Assembly (NCBI RefSeq): GCF_020595125.1
Contig: NZ_JACNMS010000001.1
Coordinates: 1 to 64,000, forward strand
DNA: 64,000 nt
Direction: 5' to 3'
From: Jeotgalibacillus aurantiacus
GTDB taxonomy: Bacteria > Bacillota > Bacilli > Bacillales > Jeotgalibacillaceae
The number at the start of each line of letters is the position of its first letter. The stretch's first letter is position 1. Position numbers and translations under genes: made by a program. This document shows, one piece after another, positions 46,985 through 55,897 of this stretch. Under the pieces are notes generated by a model, which made no database searches, had not been told where the DNA came from, and saw nothing but the letters and a program-made list of their open reading frames with translations.

Positions 46985-48415
46985 TTATTGATTTTTACCC
47001 AGAAAATCGAGTGCTGACTGGAGCTGGTGATCATGATTGGCATTTTCCTGATAGGCTGTAAGCGTCTCTTCTAGCTTTTTCAAAGTAGAAGTATTGACCT
47101 CACCCGTTTCTTTTAAGCCGGCGGTTTTTTGAAATTTCATAACCGCTTCCTCTGTTTTTGTATTAAAGTAGCCATCTTTACGGTCAATTTCATACCCGAG
47201 CCCCTCTAAAAGTCTCTGCAGGGACGCAATTCGTTCATCATTCATCCCTTTTTTCAGAATAACGGCGGATTGCAGCGGTGAGAGTGAGAAAATATCAGGC
47301 TGCACGACTTCAATCGTCGGTTCAATTCCTTTCTTATGAATCCAGCGTTTATCAGGCGTCAGCCATTTCGATACCGTCAGTTTCATCTGACTGCCATCCC
47401 CGAGATCAAGCGACTGCTGGACCGTTCCCTTACCAAACGTTTTCGTTCCAATCAGTGTTGTTCCTTCAACTTCTCTCATCGCAGCAGCTAAAATCTCCGC
47501 TGCCGACGCACTTCCTCCATCAATCAGGACAACTGCGGGATATTCTTTTTTCTCCTTCGTTTTGGCAGTTAAAGGCTCACGATTTCCGTTTCGCTCCTCG
47601 ACATACATAAAAGGCTTGCGATCTGTGATAAATGGATCAAGTACTTCTTCCACACTGGATAACAGCCCGCCAGGATTGCCCCTGACATCAAGGATCAGCC
47701 CTGTTATCTCCTCTTTTTCAAGTTTTTCAAGCGCTTTTTGAACGTCCTGGCCGGTGCCCTCTGCAAAAGTCGTAATTTCAATGTAGCCTGTTTTCACACC
47801 ATCCTGTTCAAACACGCTGTGCGATACGGTTTCAATTGGGATATCGTCACGAACAACCGTTACCGTTAATTCCTTTTCACTCTGTCCCCGTTCAATATTT
47901 AACTGAACCCTGCTTCCTTTTGGACCGCGTATTTTCGATGTTAATTCGTAAATCGTCAAGCTTGCGACTTCATCCCCGTCCACTTTTTTGATCACATCAT
48001 TCGGCTTAAGACCTGCTTTTTCAGCCGGGGATTCCTTTAAAGGAGATACCACAACAAATTGTCCGTCCTGCTTCGTAATTTCCGCACCGATTCCGCTAAA
48101 TGAAGAATGTAATGATTCATTAAACTGCTTTGAAGCGTCCTTGTCCATGTAAACAGAATATGGATCGTTCAACGCCGCCACCATGCCTTTTAAAGCACCA
48201 TCCATCAGCTTGTCAGCATCTACTTTGTCCACATAGCTTTCCTGAATGATTTTCTGCGCTTTTTCAATTTTTGAAAGCGTGACCTGCTCATCTGTTGTTT
48301 CAGGTACCCGTTTCAGCCACATCCGGTCCACTCCGAAAAAAAGACCGGCACCCAGTGCTACACATATAATCATCATGAGCGCTTTCCTCACTTTTCCCCC
48401 GCCTTTCAATTGCAT
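46985..48415 (-). CDS. ctpB: Carboxy-terminal processing protease CtpB
   Basis: A 476-residue S41 serine protease. N-terminal signal anchor (ALMMIICVALGAGLFFGV), PDZ domain (GIGAEITKQDGQFVVVSPLKESPAEKAGLKPNDVI), and catalytic Ser in IDGGSASAAEI with Lys in TFGKGTVQQ. The C-terminus is a peptidoglycan-binding domain (ERIASLQRLLEGLGYEIDRKDGYFNTKTEEAVMKFQ). In Bacillus CtpB cleaves SpoIVFA during sporulation signalling. AGGTGAGAA precedes ATG 48415; a GTG nearby with its own GGGGG is the alternative. Confidence 0.92.
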   Translation of the reverse strand: MQLKGGGKVRKALMMIICVALGAGLFFGVDRMWLKRVPETTDEQVTLSKIEKAQKIIQESYVDKVDADKLMDGALKGMVAALNDPYSVYMDKDASKQFNESLHSSFSGIGAEITKQDGQFVVVSPLKESPAEKAGLKPNDVIKKVDGDEVASLTIYELTSKIRGPKGSRVQLNIERGQSEKELTVTVVRDDIPIETVSHSVFEQDGVKTGYIEITTFAEGTGQDVQKALEKLEKEEITGLILDVRGNPGGLLSSVEEVLDPFITDRKPFMYVEERNGNREPLTAKTKEKKEYPAVVLIDGGSASAAEILAAAMREVEGTTLIGTKTFGKGTVQQSLDLGDGSQMKLTVSKWLTPDKRWIHKKGIEPTIEVVQPDIFSLSPLQSAVILKKGMNDERIASLQRLLEGLGYEIDRKDGYFNTKTEEAVMKFQKTAGLKETGEVNTSTLKKLEETLTAYQENANHDHQLQSALDFLGKNQ

Positions 48416-48427
48416 TTCTCACCTAGG

Positions 48428-48994
48428 CTATGACGGCTTGTACGAGGATAGAAGTCTGTCAGTGATTTCAGTCAGCTTTTTCTGATCCACCGGACCGGGA
48501 ATCCGTTCAAAAACCCGGCCGTCCGGTGTCAATATAATCGTTGTTGGAATGACCGAAATACGGAAAGTCTCCTGAAGGACACCCTCCCTGTCAAGACTTA
48601 CCGGAAGTGAGAGCCCTTCCTCATCCAAAAATTTTTTCACTGCATCTGCACCCGATTCATCCTTCGTTAAATTGACTGCGATGATCGAAGCCCGTTCCCC
48701 TTCTGTCCGGTAAAATGCCTCAAGCTCAGGCATCTCCTCCACACATGGCGGACACCAGCTCGTCCAGAAATTTAAAATAACCGGCTTACCCTTGAGAGTA
48801 TCACTGGAGATCCACGTACCATTCATCATTTCAAGTTGAAAATCTGGTGCTTTTTCATACGTTTCGGATCCCGACACCGCTTCTGCTTTTTCCGACTGTT
48901 TAAATCCAGGCTCCGTCCGATCTTCTACACCCATAAAAAACATCACAAAACAAAGACTCATCATCAAAAGCCAGGCCAGTCCACGTTTTCTCAC
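48428..48994 (-). CDS. Membrane-anchored thiol-disulfide oxidoreductase (TlpA/ResA-like)
   Basis: A 188-residue extracytoplasmic thioredoxin-fold protein with an N-terminal anchor (LAWLLMMSLCFVMFFMGV). The redox motif is WCPPC in FWTSWCPPCVEEMPELE, followed by the cis-Pro region ISVIPTTIIL. ResA-type proteins reduce cytochrome c apoproteins or other exported thiols. It lies 12 bp upstream of ctpB, so the two are probably co-transcribed. An exact partner is not clear; a cytochrome c551 gene is 4 kb away. Confidence 0.85.
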   Translation of the reverse strand: MRKRGLAWLLMMSLCFVMFFMGVEDRTEPGFKQSEKAEAVSGSETYEKAPDFQLEMMNGTWISSDTLKGKPVILNFWTSWCPPCVEEMPELEAFYRTEGERASIIAVNLTKDESGADAVKKFLDEEGLSLPVSLDREGVLQETFRISVIPTTIILTPDGRVFERIPGPVDQKKLTEITDRLLSSYKPS

Positions 48995-49129
48995 CGTAAC
49001 GGTCCCCCTTTTTAGTCATCCTATGCCTTGGAAGAGAGAAAAAGACGGGTAGAGAATTTAGTGGCGTGTGGAAAAATAATAGAGATTATTGACTGCCGGA
49101 GTAGAGGAAGTATACCTGAGTGTTATTCT

Positions 49130-49330
49130 CCAGAGGTTAGTGATGGAATTAATTTCTGGAAAGAAGGGATTTCAGAGATTAATGAAGGAATCCGTCACCT
49201 CAAAAGAAGGAATTAGTGAGGCTCCTTGAGGTAGTGAAGGAATTAAATTTTCAAAACGAAGGAATCGATTTCTGGAAAGAAGGGATTAATTTTTCAAAAA
49301 CCTGAATAAGTTTGCGCAGTGATGGAATCC
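49130..49330 (+). repeat. Phased intergenic array, type B
   Basis: In the 434-bp gap between the M23 peptidase gene and the TlpA-like gene. GAAGG/GATGG cores of GAAGGAATTRATTTC start at 49142, 49163, 49184, 49206, 49236, 49258, 49279 and 49321, spacing 21, 21, 22, 30, 22, 21, 42. A 62-codon plus-strand frame overlaps part of it, without a convincing ribosome site. Confidence 0.75.
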
Positions 49331-49385
49331 CGCGCCACCACGCCCCCATACCCCATACGAGTGTCCCTCAGCCAAAAACACAAAA

Positions 49386-49416
49386 AACCGGAACCACTCA
49401 AAGAGTAGTCCCGGTT
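49386..49416 (-). terminator. Terminator of the ftsEX-M23 operon
   Basis: AACCGGAACCACTC pairs with GAGTAGTCCCGGTT (two mismatches) around a 3-base loop, followed by TTTTTTG on the minus strand, 12 bp after the M23 gene. Confidence 0.85.
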
Positions 49417-49428
49417 CATTTAAGAGTA

Positions 49429-50778
49429 TTAGAATCCGATGTATTTACGTGGGTTTACAGCGTTTGATTTTGCTCCGTTCCAGCCGCCTTCATGGATTTC
49501 AAAGTGAAGGTGCGAGCCGAATGAAAAACCTGTATTACCCATGCCACCAATGTATTGACCTGGTTCAACATACTGATTGTTTGATACAGCAATACTGCTT
49601 AAGTGTGCATAAACAGTTGTAAACTGCTGACCATTAATGTTGTGAGCAATCATAATCATATTTCCATAACCGCCGTTATGACCGGTAGATGCTTCAATCA
49701 CATAACCGCCAGCTGCTGCCACGATTGGCGTTCCAGTTGGAGCAGCTACGTCAATACCATAATGGTAACGTGGCTGTCCGTTAAGAATGTCGTAACCAAA
49801 TTCTGATGTTGTTCTTCCAGATGCCGGGCGTACCCAGTCACCTGTTACTGGTGCAGTTTGCGCCGGTGGTTGTGATGTTTGTGAAGAACCGCCACCTGAC
49901 GTCTGGCTGGCTGCAGCAGCCTGTCTTTCAGCTTCTGCTTTACGCTGTGCTTCAAGCTCTGCCTGGCGCTCAAGTTCACGCTGACGTGCAAGCTCTGCAA
50001 GGCGTTCCTGCTCTGCTACAATACGGTTTTCAACATCTGCTGCAAGCTCTTTCAGCTCACTGTCTTTTTCTTCAAGCTTGGACTTTTCTTCTTCAAGCTC
50101 AGCCTGTTTTGCTTCAAGGCTTTCCATCAGGTCATTTTTATCTGCTTTTTGACCATCAAGATCTGCTTTCAGATTATCAAGATCCGCTTTTTGTGCTTCA
50201 AGATCAGCTAATTGCTGCTGAACTTCAGCTTCTTTTTGCTCAAGTGTTTCTTTATCTTTACGCTGTTCTTCCATGATTTTACGATCTGCATCCACTAGTG
50301 TGTTAACCGCTGTGAAACGGTCGATGAAATCACCGAAACTTTCAGCGCCAAGCAGTACGTCAACATAGCTGACTGACCCGCCTGAAATCTGAATTGCACG
50401 TGCACGTTCCTGTAGAAGTGCGTCACGCTCTTCGATTTTCTTTTTAAGCTCTTCAATTTCAGTTTGTAATTGAGCGATTTGAGCATTTGTCTCATCAATT
50501 TCTGCTGAAACCTGGTTAATTTGTTCTGTTGTGCTGGCAATTTTAGCATCAAGCTCTTTAATTTGAGCTGTTACCGTTTCCTGCTCCGCTACGATTTCTT
50601 CGATACGTGAATTCGTTGTTGAAATTTCACCGCTGATCTCTTCACGCTGGTTTTCGATCGTTGAACGTTCTTCTTTTAAGTTATCCAATGACTCAGCACT
50701 TGCTGTATTTGAAAAAGCAGGAACGCTGCTTACAACTAACGCTGTTGCTAATGACAAACTGACGAATGACTTTTTCAC
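49429..50778 (-). CDS. Coiled-coil M23 peptidoglycan peptidase next to FtsEX
   Basis: A 449-residue secreted protein. Signal peptide 1-28 (SNTASAES end), a long coiled coil from about 30 to 285 rich in Glu, Gln and Ala, a Gly/Ser/Gln linker, then a LytM/M23 domain with zinc ligands in YHYGIDVAAP and HLHFEIHEG. FtsEX normally activates such a coiled-coil hydrolase (EnvC, PcsB, or CwlO in B. subtilis). Located 42 bp after ftsX, it is the likely FtsX partner. All zinc-site residues seem intact, so it may be an active endopeptidase. Confidence 0.9.
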   Translation of the reverse strand: MKKSFVSLSLATALVVSSVPAFSNTASAESLDNLKEERSTIENQREEISGEISTTNSRIEEIVAEQETVTAQIKELDAKIASTTEQINQVSAEIDETNAQIAQLQTEIEELKKKIEERDALLQERARAIQISGGSVSYVDVLLGAESFGDFIDRFTAVNTLVDADRKIMEEQRKDKETLEQKEAEVQQQLADLEAQKADLDNLKADLDGQKADKNDLMESLEAKQAELEEEKSKLEEKDSELKELAADVENRIVAEQERLAELARQRELERQAELEAQRKAEAERQAAAASQTSGGGSSQTSQPPAQTAPVTGDWVRPASGRTTSEFGYDILNGQPRYHYGIDVAAPTGTPIVAAAGGYVIEASTGHNGGYGNMIMIAHNINGQQFTTVYAHLSSIAVSNNQYVEPGQYIGGMGNTGFSFGSHLHFEIHEGGWNGAKSNAVNPRKYIGF

Positions 50779-50820
50779 AATCTGTTCTCCCTTCGAATCT
50801 AATACTCTTTTTTTCTATCT

Positions 50821-51705
50821 TTAAACGCGCAGGAATTTTCTGACGGACATAAAGCTTCCCCATACGCCGATTACGACGCCCATCAGAAGAATTAATGCGT
50901 TAATTTGATAAATGAATGGTGAGAAATCAAGCAGCTGGATAAATGAATTCTCCAGTCTTGGTTCCATAAACTGCGTAATGTTGTAATAAAGCAGTGTAAC
51001 AACGGTAATTGGTAAAATGGAACCGATGATACCCAGCCAGATCCCCTCAAGAATAAATGGAATTCTGACGAACCAGTTGGAGGCTCCAACGAGTTTCATA
51101 ATCTCAATTTCCGTCTTTCTAGCCATAATGGTGATTTTAATGGTGTTTGAAATCAGGAACATTGCGGTAAACAGTAAACCGAAGATTAAAACGGCACCGA
51201 CGTTCCGGCTGACTTCAAGGACACTGAACAGCTGATCGATTTTCCCTTCTCCGTACTCGACACTGTATGTGTTATCAAAATTTTCGATCTGTGTAGCCAG
51301 ACGCTCAGTCTGTCTCGGATCGACTGCTTTGACAACAAATTTGTCGCGGAGCGGATTGTTTTGTTCGAACAATGCCATGTCTTCACCAAAGCTGCTTACT
51401 AGACTTGAAAGCTCTTCTTCCTTAGATGAAAAGGTGATCGATTCGACACCGGATAATTCATCCATTTGCTGTTCAAGTGAAGCAATAGCTGTTTCATCAG
51501 CTTCCAATTCAACGTAGACATTCATCTCTACATCATTTTCTATATCATCAGCTGCTTTGTTCATATTTAACATAAGCGCAGTGAATACACCGACTAAAAG
51601 TAGTGTAACGGTAACGGCACTGATGGATGCGAAAGTCATCCAGCCGTTTCGTGCGAGGCTCTTAAAGCTCTCTCTGAAGTGTCTTGAAATTGTTCTAGTT
51701 TTCAT
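50821..51705 (-). CDS. ftsX: Cell division ABC transporter permease FtsX
   Basis: A 294-residue membrane protein with four membrane segments: about 25-47, a large extracellular loop 50-165, then three in the C-terminal third. The loop (DETAIASLEQQMDELSGVESITFSSKEEE) is where peptidoglycan hydrolases bind. The start is ATG 51705 behind GGGGGG, overlapping the end of ftsE by 11 bases; the ATG farther upstream lacks a ribosome site. Confidence 0.95.
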   Translation of the reverse strand: MKTRTISRHFRESFKSLARNGWMTFASISAVTVTLLLVGVFTALMLNMNKAADDIENDVEMNVYVELEADETAIASLEQQMDELSGVESITFSSKEEELSSLVSSFGEDMALFEQNNPLRDKFVVKAVDPRQTERLATQIENFDNTYSVEYGEGKIDQLFSVLEVSRNVGAVLIFGLLFTAMFLISNTIKITIMARKTEIEIMKLVGASNWFVRIPFILEGIWLGIIGSILPITVVTLLYYNITQFMEPRLENSFIQLLDFSPFIYQINALILLMGVVIGVWGSFMSVRKFLRV

Positions 51706-52381
51706 AACCGTAGTCCCCCCGCTGTTCATCACGTACAATAACACCATTTTCGATGGCCAGTACTCTGTGACGGATCGTGTTGACTATTTCGCGGTTATGC
51801 GTAGCCATTATTATCGTTGTACCTCTCGAATTAATCTCTTCGAACAGGTTCATAATTTCCCATGAAGTCTCCGGATCAAGATTTCCAGTCGGCTCATCGG
51901 CAATCACCACTTTTGGTGTATTAACGATGGACCTTGCAATCGATACTCGCTGCTGTTCTCCTCCGGAAAGCTCATCGGGCATCATGCGGGCTTTATGTTT
52001 CAAACCAACAAGAGAAAGGACTTCCATAACCTTCTCCTTGATTACCTTTGGCTGTTCCTCAATTACTTCTAAGGCAAATGCGACATTTTCATAAACCGTA
52101 AGCTTATTCAAAAGCTTAAAATCCTGAAACACCACACCGATGTTTCTTCTTAAGTAAGGCACTCGCTTATTTTTTAAGCTGCCAATATCAATTCCATTAA
52201 CGGAAATGGTACCCTTCGTCGGTTTTTCTTCACGGTACATCATTTTAATAAATGTTGATTTACCGGCTCCGGACGGTCCGACAACATAGACAAATTCGCC
52301 GGGTTGAATCTTAACATCAAACCCATTTGCAGCCATGATGCCGTTCGGGTATTTCTTGTAAACCTCTTTCATCTCGATCAT
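51695..52381 (-). CDS. ftsE: Cell division ATP-binding protein FtsE
   Basis: A 228-residue ABC ATPase driving FtsX. Walker A GPSGAGKST, Q-loop, signature LSGGEQQRVSIARS, Walker B VVIADEPT and switch His in MATHNRE. The start MIEMKEVYKKYPNG at 52381 follows AAGGTGAG and gives the family's usual length; the open frame extends 21 codons further upstream. Confidence 0.96.
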   Translation of the reverse strand: MIEMKEVYKKYPNGIMAANGFDVKIQPGEFVYVVGPSGAGKSTFIKMMYREEKPTKGTISVNGIDIGSLKNKRVPYLRRNIGVVFQDFKLLNKLTVYENVAFALEVIEEQPKVIKEKVMEVLSLVGLKHKARMMPDELSGGEQQRVSIARSIVNTPKVVIADEPTGNLDPETSWEIMNLFEEINSRGTTIIMATHNREIVNTIRHRVLAIENGVIVRDEQRGDYGYEN

Positions 52382-52603
52382 ATCATTACTCACCTTATCG
52401 CTGTATTTCATTCTATGATGATCTTCGCCTGGCTGCAGATTCAATTCGACAGCGCCAAAACATTGTATTTATAGGAATAAATAGCTATCTGTCAAACATG
52501 GACGGAATAGCTCGAATTTTTGGCACAAGAGTATTATATCATTCTAAGAATTTTTGTTAACGATATTTATATTACATTTATATTTCTTAACTGCAACAAA
52601 AAA

Positions 52604-52635
52604 AGAATCTTTTACCAATTTAGGCAAAAGACTCT
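52604..52635 (-). terminator. Terminator of cccB
   Basis: AGAATCTTTTACC / GGCAAAAGACTCT arms (two mismatches), followed on the minus strand by a T-run, 15 bp after the stop. The gap 52382-52649 shows nothing else definite. Confidence 0.8.
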
Positions 52636-52649
52636 TTTATTTTCCATCC

Positions 52650-52979
52650 TTATTGCTGTTCAGAAAGCCATTGTGCGACAACCTCTGCCTCTTCACCTTC
52701 AATTAAATTGCCAGGCATACGGCCTTTACCATTTTGGATGATGTCCAAAATTTCGTCATAACTGTAGCGTGATCCGACTTCTTCCAGGTTCGGGCCGCTA
52801 CCACCTTCCAGATTATCACCGTGACAGCCGGAACAGTTTTGAACGTAAATTTCGCGCGGATCCAGCTCACCTGAAGATGCTTCTTCTCCTGATCCACTAT
52901 CGGTCGCTTCCTCTCCACCACCACACGCACCGAGGACGAGGACTGACCCTGCAGCTAATGCTAACCACCATTTCTTCAT
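52650..52979 (-). CDS. cccB: Cytochrome c551 lipoprotein
   Basis: A 109-residue small class I cytochrome c. Lipobox LVLGAC (Cys about 19) anchors it to the membrane, a Gly/Ser/Glu linker follows, then the haem site CSGCH (about 49-53) and the axial Met in GRMPG (about 87-91). It carries electrons on the outer face of the membrane. The neighbour of ftsE as in B. subtilis. Confidence 0.94.
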   Translation of the reverse strand: MKKWWLALAAGSVLVLGACGGGEEATDSGSGEEASSGELDPREIYVQNCSGCHGDNLEGGSGPNLEEVGSRYSYDEILDIIQNGKGRMPGNLIEGEEAEVVAQWLSEQQ

Positions 52980-53056
52980 TTCTTCACCTCATTCTTCAAT
53001 TATTCACTTTCTTTTATATAAATGAAAGTGAATGGTTCTTTTTCCAAAATAACATT

Positions 53057-53929
53057 CTATTCCCTTTTAAAACCTTCACCTAAGACTTCGGACGCATCAT
53101 TTACAATGACAAATGCTTTCGGATCAATCTTTTTAACTACGTTTTTCAACCTTGTAAATTCAGTCTGATCAATGACACACATTAAAATTGGACGCTCGTG
53201 ATCTGTATAGCCGCCATACGCCGACAGCTTTGTTACACCCCGATCCACTTCATCAAAAATAGCCTGACTGATTTCTTCCTGACGGTTGGTAATAATATGC
53301 ACCATTTTCGAACGATTTAACCCGACTTGTACCAGATCAATCGTTTTACTCGTTACATAAAGGCCGATCAATGCATATAGTCCCGCCTCAATGTCAAAAA
53401 CGAGTGCGGCTGCAAGCACAATCATTCCGTCAATAAAAGCAACACACGTCCCAAGACCAAATCCGCTGTACTTATGTATAATCTGTGCGGCAAGGTCTGT
53501 TCCACCTGTAGATGCTTTACCTCTAAATACAATTCCTAAACCTATCCCAACGCCAATTCCGCCGAACAATGCACCGAGCAGCGGATCCTCCGTCCAAGGC
53601 TCCCAGCTTTCAGTCAGCAGCACGTAAAATGGAAGCACCACTGTGCCTACAGCCGTTTTTAAGCCAAACTGAAGACCAAGAAAGATCAACCCGGCAATAA
53701 ATAAAGGAATATTAAATGCATACTGAACGTAAGCCGGCCGCCAATCAAACAACCCATTTAAAATGGTACTGATCCCGCTCACTCCGCCGGATGCCACATT
53801 ATTCGGCAAAAGAAACACGTTAAACGCCACTGCAACAAAAAACGCCCCAATTAAAATATACACAAAATCGAGCACGACAGGCCATTTTCCAGACGCTTTC
53901 GGTACTCTCCGATTCCGTTTTTTCATCAA
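53057..53929 (-). CDS. yvjA: YitT-family membrane protein (DUF161/DUF2179)
   Basis: A 290-residue protein with five or six membrane segments in the first 200 residues (FVYILIGAFFVAVAFNVFLLPNNVASGGVSGISTIL is the conserved first block). A cytosolic DUF2179 domain follows (MVHIITNRQEEISQAIFDEVDRGVTKL). It is one of several YitT paralogues of Bacillales; function unknown. Gene order cccB-yvjA-prfB is conserved with B. subtilis. Confidence 0.88.
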   Translation of the reverse strand: MMKKRNRRVPKASGKWPVVLDFVYILIGAFFVAVAFNVFLLPNNVASGGVSGISTILNGLFDWRPAYVQYAFNIPLFIAGLIFLGLQFGLKTAVGTVVLPFYVLLTESWEPWTEDPLLGALFGGIGVGIGLGIVFRGKASTGGTDLAAQIIHKYSGFGLGTCVAFIDGMIVLAAALVFDIEAGLYALIGLYVTSKTIDLVQVGLNRSKMVHIITNRQEEISQAIFDEVDRGVTKLSAYGGYTDHERPILMCVIDQTEFTRLKNVVKKIDPKAFVIVNDASEVLGEGFKRE

Positions 53930-54092
53930 TCGTTCATCCTTTCTTCACACGTTCGACAACGTTTTGCAGTATAGCACGAAGTCCGGCCCGTGTGAATGCT
54001 GTCAGGATAGAGCGTTAGTGTGGTAAAGGATTGTGGTAGCTGGAGGCACGGGATGGGAATGCGACGGTGCTGAAGCCGGGGAGAGGATGGAA

Positions 54093-54167
54093 GCGGGATA
54101 GCGATGGAGGCGGAGGCGGGGATGAGAGCGGGATAGCGATGGAGGCGGAGGCGGAGATGAGAGCGGG
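54093..54167. repeat. 35-bp G-rich tandem repeat
   Basis: GCGGGATAGCGATGGAGGCG begins two adjacent copies of a 35-bp unit (54093 and 54128), with a third truncated start at 54163. Purine-rich on the plus strand. It adjoins the start of the type A array. Confidence 0.75.
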
Positions 54168-54177
54168 CGTGACGTGC

Positions 54178-54610
54178 ATCAACAGAAACGGTCGTCTTAA
54201 CAACAGAAACATAACTGCTTAAGACAACTTTTAAGCTCCTTACAACAATTTAACCTGCTCTTTAAACATTATCGCTCTCGGTCTGAAACCGATTGACAGA
54301 ATCATCACCGCTTACGACCGAAACGCCGGCGCTTACGACAAAGATTAAACTCAACTGTTCAACAACTCACCAGCAAATTAATTAGCCACTCTCAAAAAAA
54401 GGCGACGCTAACTAACGTACTAACCGACAGTACAACACAATCAACAAAATTCATCTTCCTTTCAACAGAAACATCCTCTCTTACAACAACTTCTCAGCTC
54501 CTTACGACAATTCAGCCTGCTCTTTTAACATTATCACTTCCGCTCCCAGGCCGATCGACAGAAACATCACCGCTTACGACAGAAACGCCCACCTTTTCAA
54601 CAAATTGAAC
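54178..54610 (+). repeat. Phased intergenic array, type A, in two ~262-bp blocks
   Basis: Between yvjA and prfB (774 bp). First block cores are at 54181, 54202, 54223, 54244, 54265, 54295, 54316 and 54337, spacing 21 x4, 30, 21, 21. Second block cores are at 54443, 54464, 54485, 54506, 54527, 54557, 54578 and 54599, spacing 21 x4, 30, 21, 21. The two blocks are diverged copies of one another. Confidence 0.88.
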
Positions 54611-54667
54611 GCTGCTCACATCTCCCAGTGCAATATGCCTTACTCTATGCCACTCCAACAAGCAAAA

Positions 54668-54689
54668 GAGCCCAAACAAAATTGGGCTC
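54668..54689 (-). terminator. Terminator of prfB
   Basis: GAGCCCAA / TTGGGCTC arms with a 6-base loop and a TTTTG tail on the minus strand, 15 bp after the stop. Confidence 0.85.
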
Positions 54690-54703
54690 TCTCATCAAAT
54701 CAT

Positions 54704-55808
54704 TTAATTCGTAATCTTCGAACGCAGATAAGCATTGATAAACGGATCCAGATCGCCGTCCATTACGCCCTGTACGTTTCCGGATTCGGTACTCGTGCGG
54801 TGATCCTTCACCATGGAGTATGGGTGGAAAACGTAAGAGCGGATCTGGCTTCCCCAGCCGATTTCTTTTTGCTCGCCGCGAATATCAGCAAGTTTTTGCT
54901 CCTGCTCTTCGATTTTCAACTGGTAAAGCTTAGCTTTCAGCATCTTCATCGCCTGATCCCGGTTTTTAATCTGGGAACGCTCAGACTGACACGATACAAC
55001 GGAACCAGTTGGAATGTGCGTGATCCGGACCGCTGAATCGGTTGTATTGATGTGCTGACCGCCGGCGCCGCTTGCACGGTACGTATCGACTTTCAGATCC
55101 TCTGTGCGGATTTCGATTTCAATTTCATCATTAAATTCCGGCATAATGTCACACGATACAAACGATGTATGACGACGGCCTGATGAATCGAACGGAGAAA
55201 TCCGGACGAGACGGTGTACACCTTTCTCAGCCTTCAGATAACCGTAAGCGTTATGCCCTTTAAATAAAAGCGTAACTGATTTAATACCGGCTTCATCTCC
55301 CGGAAGATAGTCAAGCGTCTCCACCTTGAAGCCACGCTTTTCACCCCAGCGCTGATACATGCGCAAAAGCATAGAACCCCAGTCCTGAGACTCTGTTCCA
55401 CCTGCACCCGGGTGAAGCTCCAGGATGGCATTGTTTTTATCATAAGGCTCACTCAACAGAAGCTGCAGCTCAAACTCATCAAGCGTCTGTCTGAATTCCT
55501 TCAGCTCTGTCACAAGCTCTGCCTTCATATCCTCATCAGGCTCTTCACGAAGCAGTTCAAGCGTTAACTCAAGATTTTCCTGCGTATCAACGAGGTTATG
55601 GTAGCCATTTACGACATCTTTTAAGCCGTTCTGTTCACTGATGATGCCCTGTGCTTTTTGCTGGTCATCCCAGAAATCAGGCTCCACCATTAATTCATCA
55701 ATTTCCGCCAGTCGTGCCTCTTTGTTTTCTAAGTCAAAGAGACCCCCTGAAGTCCGCCAAAACGCTGGCTGTTTTTTCGAGCTCGTTTCTTACATCTGAT
55801 AATTCCAT
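54704..55808 (-). CDS. prfB: Peptide chain release factor 2, programmed frameshift
   Basis: Recognises UGA/UAA stops and releases the peptide. It is encoded in two frames: 24 codons from ATG 55808 to CTT (55737-55739), an in-frame TGA at 55734-55736, then +1 shift to GAC and 343 codons to 54704, giving 367 residues. The ribosome site AAGGTGG precedes the ATG. The peptide anticodon SPF ([10 protein letters not shown]) and the catalytic GGQ ([14 protein letters not shown]) are present. RF2 scarcity raises the frameshift, so the gene regulates itself. It follows secA, as in Bacillus. Confidence 0.97.
55733..55748 (-). promoter_or_regulatory. prfB frameshift site
   Basis: On the minus strand AGGGGG, then TCTCTTTGAC: an internal Shine-Dalgarno a few bases before CTT TGA C, the classical slippery site. 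The base at 55736 is skipped. Confidence 0.95.
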
Positions 55809-55855
55809 GTCAAAAGTCCACCTTTATTTTCTATTTTTAAATGCGTGCCCATGAA

Positions 55856-55883
55856 AGTCCCGTACTTGATGAAGTACGGGACT
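55856..55883 (-). terminator. Hairpin between secA and prfB
   Basis: Perfect 12-bp arms AGTCCCGTACTT / AAGTACGGGACT, 4-base loop. The tail is only TTT then CAT, so termination may be partial and prfB partly read from secA. Confidence 0.7.
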
Positions 55884-55897
55884 CTATTGATCATCAA

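Noticed and set aside
54704-55690. prfB as a truncated or frameshifted pseudogene
   Set aside because: The missing N-terminus is encoded upstream in another frame, with the classical AGGGGG...CTTTGAC frameshift signal.
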